From: CAYMJK01 sp043101635
GTDB taxonomy: Bacteria > Planctomycetota > Phycisphaerae > Phycisphaerales > UBA1924
Assembly: GCA_043101635.1 (NCBI GenBank)
Contig: JBICIE010000229.1
Span: forward strand, 1 to 19,902
Direction of reading: 5' to 3'
DNA: 19,902 nt
The notes under the pieces were generated by a model. It did no database searches. It was not told the origin of the DNA and worked only from the letters and a program-made list of their open reading frames with translations. Position 1 is the first letter of the stretch, and each line of letters starts with the position of its first letter. This document shows positions 13,924 to 19,902 of this stretch, in pieces. The translations under genes were made by a program, and so were the position numbers.

Positions 13924-14916
13924 ATGCCCGCTGCCACCGACACAACTCGCGATCCCGGCCCTGAACTGCCCGACGTCAAGCTGCGTCTGGCGACCGCCGA
14001 GGACCCCGCCGTCGGGCGGATCGTCCGCAACGAGATCTGCACGGCGCCGAAGGCGGCGGGCTTCATCCGGCACATCGAGTTCGACATTACCGGATCGGCG
14101 CTGGCGGGTGGCTTTCGCGCCGGCCAGGCCTTCGGCGTGCTCCCACCGGGCGCAGACGACAAGGGCCGGCCGCAGCCGCTGCGCCTGTACTCGCTGGCCT
14201 GCCCCTCGGCCGGCGAGGACGGGGCGGGCAACGTGCTGTCCACCACCGTCAAGCGCCTGATCGACGAGCGCTGGGAGGGCCCCGGGCTGCACATCGGCGT
14301 GGCGAGCAACTACCTGTGCAATCTGCGCGAGGGGGATGAGGTGCGCCTGACCGGCCCCTCCGGCAAGCGGTTCCTGCTGCCGGCCCGGCCCGAGGAGCAC
14401 GACTACCTGTTCTTCGCGACCGGGACGGGGATCGCGCCGTTCCGCGGCATGATCAAGGAGCTGATCGAGCTGAACCCGGACCTGCCATCACGGGTGACGC
14501 TCATCATGGGGGCGCCGTACGAGACGGACCTGATCTACCACGGCTGGCTCACGCGGCTGGACGCCGAGCACGAGCGCTTCAGCTACATCACGGCCCTGAG
14601 CCGCCAGCCGCAGATCGACCCCGCCTCCGGGGCGGCCGACGGGGCGGGGCGCATGTACGTGCAGGACCGCCTGCGGACCAATCGCGATGAGCTGCTCCCG
14701 CTGCTGTGCAGCGACCGGACGCTGGTGTACATGTGCGGGCTGGTGGGGATGGAAATCGGCATTCTGCGCCGCTTCAGCGAGATCCTGCCGGCACAGTGGC
14801 TCGGCCGGTACGTGACGATCGACGCCGAGGCGATGGCGGCGCCGCAGACCTGGGAGCGGAAGATGATCGGCCGGCAGGTCAAGCCGTCGCGCCGGATGTT
14901 CATCGAGACGTACTGA
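13924..14916 (+). CDS. Plant-type ferredoxin--NADP+ reductase
   Basis: 330-aa FAD enzyme that passes electrons between NADPH and ferredoxin or flavodoxin in the cytoplasm. FAD motif RLYS at 87-90; GPSGKRFLLP (144-153); NADP-binding ATGTGIAPFRG (165-175); ALSR (224-227); YMCGLVGMEIGI (269-280). The last residue is Tyr330 in IETY, like the VETY end of cyanobacterial and chloroplast enzymes, where this Tyr stacks on the flavin. There is no ferredoxin or phycobilisome-linker domain. BoxA-type reductases are relatives, but they carry extra ferredoxin domains absent here. I prefer ATG 13924 because the conserved region starts soon after; AACAAT lies 5 nt upstream. ATG 13873 would add 17 residues. 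The partner protein is not in the window. Confidence 0.88.
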   Translation: MPAATDTTRDPGPELPDVKLRLATAEDPAVGRIVRNEICTAPKAAGFIRHIEFDITGSALAGGFRAGQAFGVLPPGADDKGRPQPLRLYSLACPSAGEDGAGNVLSTTVKRLIDERWEGPGLHIGVASNYLCNLREGDEVRLTGPSGKRFLLPARPEEHDYLFFATGTGIAPFRGMIKELIELNPDLPSRVTLIMGAPYETDLIYHGWLTRLDAEHERFSYITALSRQPQIDPASGAADGAGRMYVQDRLRTNRDELLPLLCSDRTLVYMCGLVGMEIGILRRFSEILPAQWLGRYVTIDAEAMAAPQTWERKMIGRQVKPSRRMFIETY

Positions 14917-14943
14917 TCGCAGCCGCGATCGGCGTACGAGAAA

Positions 14944-14968
14944 GGGGCCGCGCCCTCGGCGCGGCCCC
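14944..14968 (-). terminator. Strong hairpin between convergent genes, likely terminator
   Basis: GGGGCCGCGCC and GGCGCGGCCCC form a perfect 11-bp stem with a 3-nt loop. On the minus strand it is followed by TTTCTC, so it best serves the dockerin gene ending at 14993. For the reductase on the plus strand there is no T-tract, but it may still end or protect that transcript. Confidence 0.65.
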
Positions 14969-14992
14969 CGGTGGTGCAGCATGCTGTCGCGG

Positions 14993-15952
14993 TTACGGGC
15001 AGCCGACCGCGAACTCGTTCTGGAAGCACAGGAAGTCGAAGAAGTCGAGAGCGCCGGTGGCGTCGCAGTCGGCGTAGGGATCACCGACGGCGAAGGCGTT
15101 CTGGAAGCACAGGAAGTCGAAGAAGTCGAGCCCGCCGGAGCCGTCGCAGTCCGGGTAGCAGTCGGCGCCGCAGGGGCCGGGATCGGCGCCGCCGCAGGTC
15201 GGGTTCGGGGTGCAGCCCGGGCGCGTCACGAGCACATCATCGAGATAGGCGCCGAACGGGTGGGTGGTGAAGTCGACCCAGAGGTCGATGGCGGCGAACT
15301 CCGGGATGCCGGGACCGCTGGCGAAGCTGCCATCGGTCCAGGACTGACCTTCGGCCCAGAGCACGTCGTCGTAGTACAGGTCCCACAGGTCGGCGTCGAG
15401 GTCGATCTCGGCCCGCAGCTCGACCCAGCGGTCGTAGATCATGGGCGTGAAGAAGCCGCGGAACTGCGACTCCAGTTCGCCGATGAAGGTGTCGAAGCGC
15501 ACCTGCATCGACCAGTTGGTGCCGGCGCCGCCGCCATCGTACTGATTGAGGGCGATGATGTCGAAGGCCATGTCGTTGGCGTCGCTGCGCACGTAGGTCA
15601 TCACGCTGAAGACGACCTGGCCGTCGGTGATGTCGGGGAACTGGTGCACGACGTCCGTGTTGGTCACGGGCAGATGCAGGCTGTTGGCGCCGCTGGATGC
15701 GAAGGCGTCCGTGATGACACCGTCGGCGCCGCCAGGCCAGAGTTCCCAGCCCGGCTGCGCGCTGATCGACGCCCCGACCGCGTAGCAGTCGAAGTTGTCG
15801 TTGACCGAGTTATCGGTATCGACGCCGACCGGTCCCGGGACCGGGCCGGGATCGCGCCCCGCTGCGGGTCCTTCGCCGACGGGGCGATCCGGGCCGGCGC
15901 TGGCGGCGCTGCCGACGGCAGCGCACAGGGCGATGATGAGTGTCCGCTTCAT
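14993..15952 (-). CDS. Exported protein with C-terminal tandem dockerin (GC-type) domain
   Basis: 319 aa. The signal peptide is at 1-19 (MKRTLIIALCAAVGSAASA). A Pro/Gly-rich linker leads to a beta-rich domain at about 55-240 that resembles concanavalin-like folds (for example NWSMQVRFDTFIGE and WVELRAEIDLDADLWDLYYDD). The last 54 residues are two copies of a 27-residue unit around DFFDFLCFQN, each with calcium-loop spacing (Asp1, Asp3, Ser/Thr5, Asp9, Asp12), ending GCP. This fits the tail called a GC-type dockerin in planctomycetes, thought to attach proteins to the surface or to partners. The start at 15952 is fixed by GGAGG about 9 nt upstream and by the signal peptide. The ligand of the beta domain is unknown. 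Confidence 0.85.
   Translation of the reverse strand: MKRTLIIALCAAVGSAASAGPDRPVGEGPAAGRDPGPVPGPVGVDTDNSVNDNFDCYAVGASISAQPGWELWPGGADGVITDAFASSGANSLHLPVTNTDVVHQFPDITDGQVVFSVMTYVRSDANDMAFDIIALNQYDGGGAGTNWSMQVRFDTFIGELESQFRGFFTPMIYDRWVELRAEIDLDADLWDLYYDDVLWAEGQSWTDGSFASGPGIPEFAAIDLWVDFTTHPFGAYLDDVLVTRPGCTPNPTCGGADPGPCGADCYPDCDGSGGLDFFDFLCFQNAFAVGDPYADCDATGALDFFDFLCFQNEFAVGCP
15016..15130 (-). repeat. 34-nt identical direct repeats encoding the dockerin units
   Basis: 15016-15049 and 15097-15130 are identical over 34 nt and 81 nt (27 codons) apart. They encode the core of the two dockerin units, which share 21 of 27 residues. Identity at the DNA level, including synonymous positions, points to recent duplication, conversion or strong codon constraint. 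Confidence 0.85.
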
Positions 15953-16117
15953 GCTTGAGATCCTCCCTCGAAGTTCATCGCGCCGCCGACCTCCGGCAGC
16001 GCGGGCGGCCCTGGCGAGCAGGCGAACCAGACGCGGACCTCGCAGGGTCCCCGTCTTCACGATCGCCGGCCTCCTGGGGGCCGCCTCCCCATGCGCCGAA
16101 ACGTTCAGACGCGTGGG

Positions 16118-16147
16118 CCCGGCCGGGATCGCGACGCCCCGGCCGGG
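16118..16147. repeat. Pair of identical palindromes in the dockerin-gene leader
   Basis: CCCGGCCGGG occurs at 16118-16127 and 16138-16147, exactly 20 nt apart; each copy is its own reverse complement. They sit downstream of the candidate promoter, in the 258-nt gap before the dockerin gene. They may be an operator pair or an RNA hairpin. Nothing else stands out in this gap. Confidence 0.35.
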
Positions 16148-16154
16148 AGGCTCC

Positions 16155-16182
16155 ATTGTGCACATTTTCGAGCGGGTTGCAA
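16155..16182 (-). promoter_or_regulatory. Candidate promoter of the dockerin-protein gene
   Basis: On the minus strand TTGCAA (16182-16177), a 16-nt spacer, then CACAAT (16160-16155), each matching four of six consensus bases, in a locally A/T-rich patch. It would leave a leader of about 200 nt before the start at 15952. Confidence 0.3.
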
Positions 16183-16210
16183 GGGGGCTCCCGCGGCGGC
16201 AGGGCCGGTC

Positions 16211-17689
<1,479 letters not shown>

Positions 17690-17700
17690 GGTTGATCAGC

Positions 17701-19902
17701 TCAGTCCACGAACATCAGTTCGTTGAGGTTCAGCAGGATGAGGCAGTACATCTGCTCGGCCCGCTCGGAAGTCAGGCCTTCTTCGGTTTCCAGTTCCCGG
17801 ATCAGGTCGAGCCCTTCGGTGATTTCCTGCGGGTGGGCGTCGCGCACGAGGGCCAGTTCGATGGCGCGGCTGATGCGCTGGCGCCGGTCTCCGGGAAACT
17901 CGTCGCGGGCGCGCCGAGCCAACTGCTCGGCCTGCTCGAGCATGAAGTCGCTGTTGAGCATCGTCAGGGCCTGCGTCGGCTGCGTGGTGCTGAAGCGCAC
18001 CGGGCAACTGGCGTCGCTGTCGGCCATGTCGAACGATTCCAGCAGCGGGTCTTTGAGCGAACGTTTCAGGTGGATATAGATCGAGCGGCGGGCGGCCTGC
18101 TCCGCGGTCGCGGTACCCCACGCCTCTTCGGGTCGCGACGCCGTCGCGAGGACTTCTTCCGGAAGCGGCGGGTAGACGCTCGGCCCGCCCATCTCGAGGT
18201 TCAGCGAGCCGTTGATCGCGAGGATGGTGTCGCGGAGTTCCTCGGCGGTGAGCCGGCGCAGTTGGAAGCGGCTGTAGAGTTCGTTGACCGGGTCGAGTTC
18301 CAAGGCGCGGGCGTCCGGCGCCGAGGCCATGCGGTAGGTCGCCGACATCATGATCAGCTTGTGCATGCGCTTGAGGCGCCAGCCGCCCTCAACCAGTTCC
18401 GCGGCAAGCCAGTCGAGCAGTTCTGGGTGCGTCGGCGCTTCGCCGAGGGCGCCGAAGTCATTCGGGGAGCCGACGATCCCACGACCCATGTGGAACTGCC
18501 AGAGGCGATTTGCCATGACCCGGGCAGTGCGCGGGTTCTCCGGGGAGGTGATCCAGCGGGCCAGCGCCAGGCGGCGTCCGGAGGTCTCGCCATCGGCGGG
18601 CGGGGCGATCGCGGCGTCGGCGCCGCCGAGCAGTTCGGGGAAGCCCGGGCGGACCTGCTCGCCGCGGGCGCCGGCGTTGCCGCGGATGCGGATGTAGCTG
18701 TCGGGCGGGGCATCGAGTTCCTGGGCTGAGAGCACGCGCACGAACTCGCGCGTCGGCCGGCGGAGCGTCGCGATGCGCTCGACGGCGGCGCGCAGGCGCA
18801 GTGCTTCAGGGGCGCCGATGGTGGCTTCGACGAGGTCCTCGTGCGCCGGTAGGGCGCCGCCGCCGATGGCGAGGTCGAGGATCTCGCGGTCATCGAGCGG
18901 GCGATCCCAGAAGCGCACCTCGTCGATGGCGCCATCGAGCGTGTTGAAGTCGGGCAGAAGGCGGCCGATGGATACCTTGTCCGTGGCCGTCAGGGGCTGG
19001 CGGCCGCCGGTTGCCTCGTCGACGAACTGGCCGTCGAACCACAGGGCGATGCGCCCCGAGGTCATGTCGCGCGTGAAAGCGACGTGATGCCAGGCGCCAT
19101 CGGCAGCGCCGGGCGGGCCGTGCACGAACGTCTCGGGTCGGCCGACGCCGGCGGCGATCTGGTCGCCGATGAGCGTGACGCCGAAGTCATCGACAATCCC
19201 GCTGACTTCGGCATCCACCAGCCCGCTGCCGGTGAACCAGCGCAGGTCTGCGGACGAGCCGGCGCCGGGGCGGTCGGCCCGGAACCACAGTGAGATCGTG
19301 AAGCTCTCGGCGACCGGACGGTCGATCAGGAGCCGGCCGCCGCGCTCGAACTGCAGGGCGTCGCCGGCGTGGCCGGGAGTCGGCTGCGCGCTGCGCAGGT
19401 CGCCGGGGATCGGCTCGCCTTCGTCGAAGCTGAGCCGCAGGACTTCGCCCTGCTCGAGCCCGGCGCCGGCTTGGTCGACCAACTGGTCGCCGAAGCGCTC
19501 GCGCAGCTCGCCGATGATGTTGCGGACCTCCTGGACGGCGCCATCGCGCTCGCGCTGCCACTGCGTCAGGGCCTGCTCGTATTCATCCGAGCCGAGATCA
19601 GCCGGCAGCGAGCGTACGAAGTTGTCCGTGTTGATGCCGTTGCCGCCGCCGACCTTATACGGCTTGAGCCCCTCGAAGAACGAGAGCATGCGGTAGTAGT
19701 CGCGCTGTGGGATCGGATCGCCCTTGTGATCGTGGCAGCGGGCGCAGCCCATGCTGACCGCCAGCGTGACGCGGCAGGTGGTGTCCAGCATGCCATCAAG
19801 ATCATCGAAGACCGCCTGCTGCGGATCGGTCGGCTCATCGTCGCGAATGCCGAGATGCAGGTAGCCGGTGGCGATGTGCTGCTCGACGCCGCGGTCGGGC
19901 AG
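17701..19902 (-). CDS. DUF1549/DUF1553 (PSCyt2-LamG-PSD1) protein, partial
   Basis: The frame is open at the right edge, so the N-terminus is missing; 733 residues are visible. The first ~60 complete a PSCyt2 (DUF1549) domain: ATGYLHLGIRDDEPTDP and then CARCHDHKGDPIPQRDYY, whose Cys-x2-Cys-His may bind heme. A LamG/concanavalin-like domain follows (about visible residues 150-330, with ESFTISLWFRADRP and GAIDEVRFWDRPLDDREI), then the PSD1 (DUF1553) domain (from about 430: RRLALARWITSPENPRTARVMANRLWQFHMGRGIV). The family is almost confined to Planctomycetes and related phyla; its role is unproven, with redox or polysaccharide-related functions suggested. The full-length protein probably has a signal peptide and perhaps a PSCyt1 domain beyond the window. 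It is upstream of and coupled to DUF1501. Confidence 0.94.
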   Translation of the reverse strand: MPDRGVEQHIATGYLHLGIRDDEPTDPQQAVFDDLDGMLDTTCRVTLAVSMGCARCHDHKGDPIPQRDYYRMLSFFEGLKPYKVGGGNGINTDNFVRSLPADLGSDEYEQALTQWQRERDGAVQEVRNIIGELRERFGDQLVDQAGAGLEQGEVLRLSFDEGEPIPGDLRSAQPTPGHAGDALQFERGGRLLIDRPVAESFTISLWFRADRPGAGSSADLRWFTGSGLVDAEVSGIVDDFGVTLIGDQIAAGVGRPETFVHGPPGAADGAWHHVAFTRDMTSGRIALWFDGQFVDEATGGRQPLTATDKVSIGRLLPDFNTLDGAIDEVRFWDRPLDDREILDLAIGGGALPAHEDLVEATIGAPEALRLRAAVERIATLRRPTREFVRVLSAQELDAPPDSYIRIRGNAGARGEQVRPGFPELLGGADAAIAPPADGETSGRRLALARWITSPENPRTARVMANRLWQFHMGRGIVGSPNDFGALGEAPTHPELLDWLAAELVEGGWRLKRMHKLIMMSATYRMASAPDARALELDPVNELYSRFQLRRLTAEELRDTILAINGSLNLEMGGPSVYPPLPEEVLATASRPEEAWGTATAEQAARRSIYIHLKRSLKDPLLESFDMADSDASCPVRFSTTQPTQALTMLNSDFMLEQAEQLARRARDEFPGDRRQRISRAIELALVRDAHPQEITEGLDLIRELETEEGLTSERAEQMYCLILLNLNELMFVD

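Overview
The window looks like chromosomal DNA of a planctomycete, most likely of the class Phycisphaerae. It is roughly two-thirds G+C and dense in genes. Lineage markers are a DUF1549/DUF1553 (PSCyt2/PSD1) protein followed by a Tat-exported DUF1501 protein, a C-terminal tandem dockerin ending in Gly-Cys-Pro, a PEP-CTERM-like anchor, and a CPSCGYDL-type zinc ribbon. I see no phage, insertion sequence, CRISPR array, rRNA or tRNA. This reads as an ordinary housekeeping and surface-protein region, not a mobile island.

Layout, left to right. A secreted PEP-CTERM-like protein (+) ends at a strong terminator, followed by a CobB-like sirtuin (+) that lacks the zinc cysteines. Two tandem palindromes fill the convergent gap to a large secreted M16 zinc peptidase (-). 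Divergent from it are a MATE exporter and a membrane-anchored cupin (+). A class IV aminotransferase (-) converges on the cupin. A small two-helix membrane protein with a zinc ribbon (+) overlaps tail to tail with an oligopeptide ABC operon (-) made of a HEAT-like exported protein, OppA and OppB, with no second permease or ATPase in the window. Next come prfB (-) and, divergent from it, a plant-type ferredoxin-NADP+ reductase (+). Last, all on the minus strand, are an exported dockerin protein, the DUF1501 protein and a PSCyt2-LamG-PSD1 protein cut by the right edge.

Two points go beyond routine annotation. First, prfB is split by a +1 frameshift at the same place as the known RF2 autoregulatory site, but the in-frame stop is UAA instead of UGA, no Shine-Dalgarno-like stimulator is visible, and a perfect 9-bp hairpin lies just upstream of the shift codon. 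Second, the start codons fall into two classes: six genes have a clear Shine-Dalgarno, while five without one carry a TANNNT hexamer exactly 5 or 6 nt before the start, which is what leaderless transcripts would look like.

Most genes act independently. Likely co-transcribed sets are MATE-cupin, HEAT-like-OppA-OppB, and PSD1-DUF1501. I did not find a clearly new multi-gene system.
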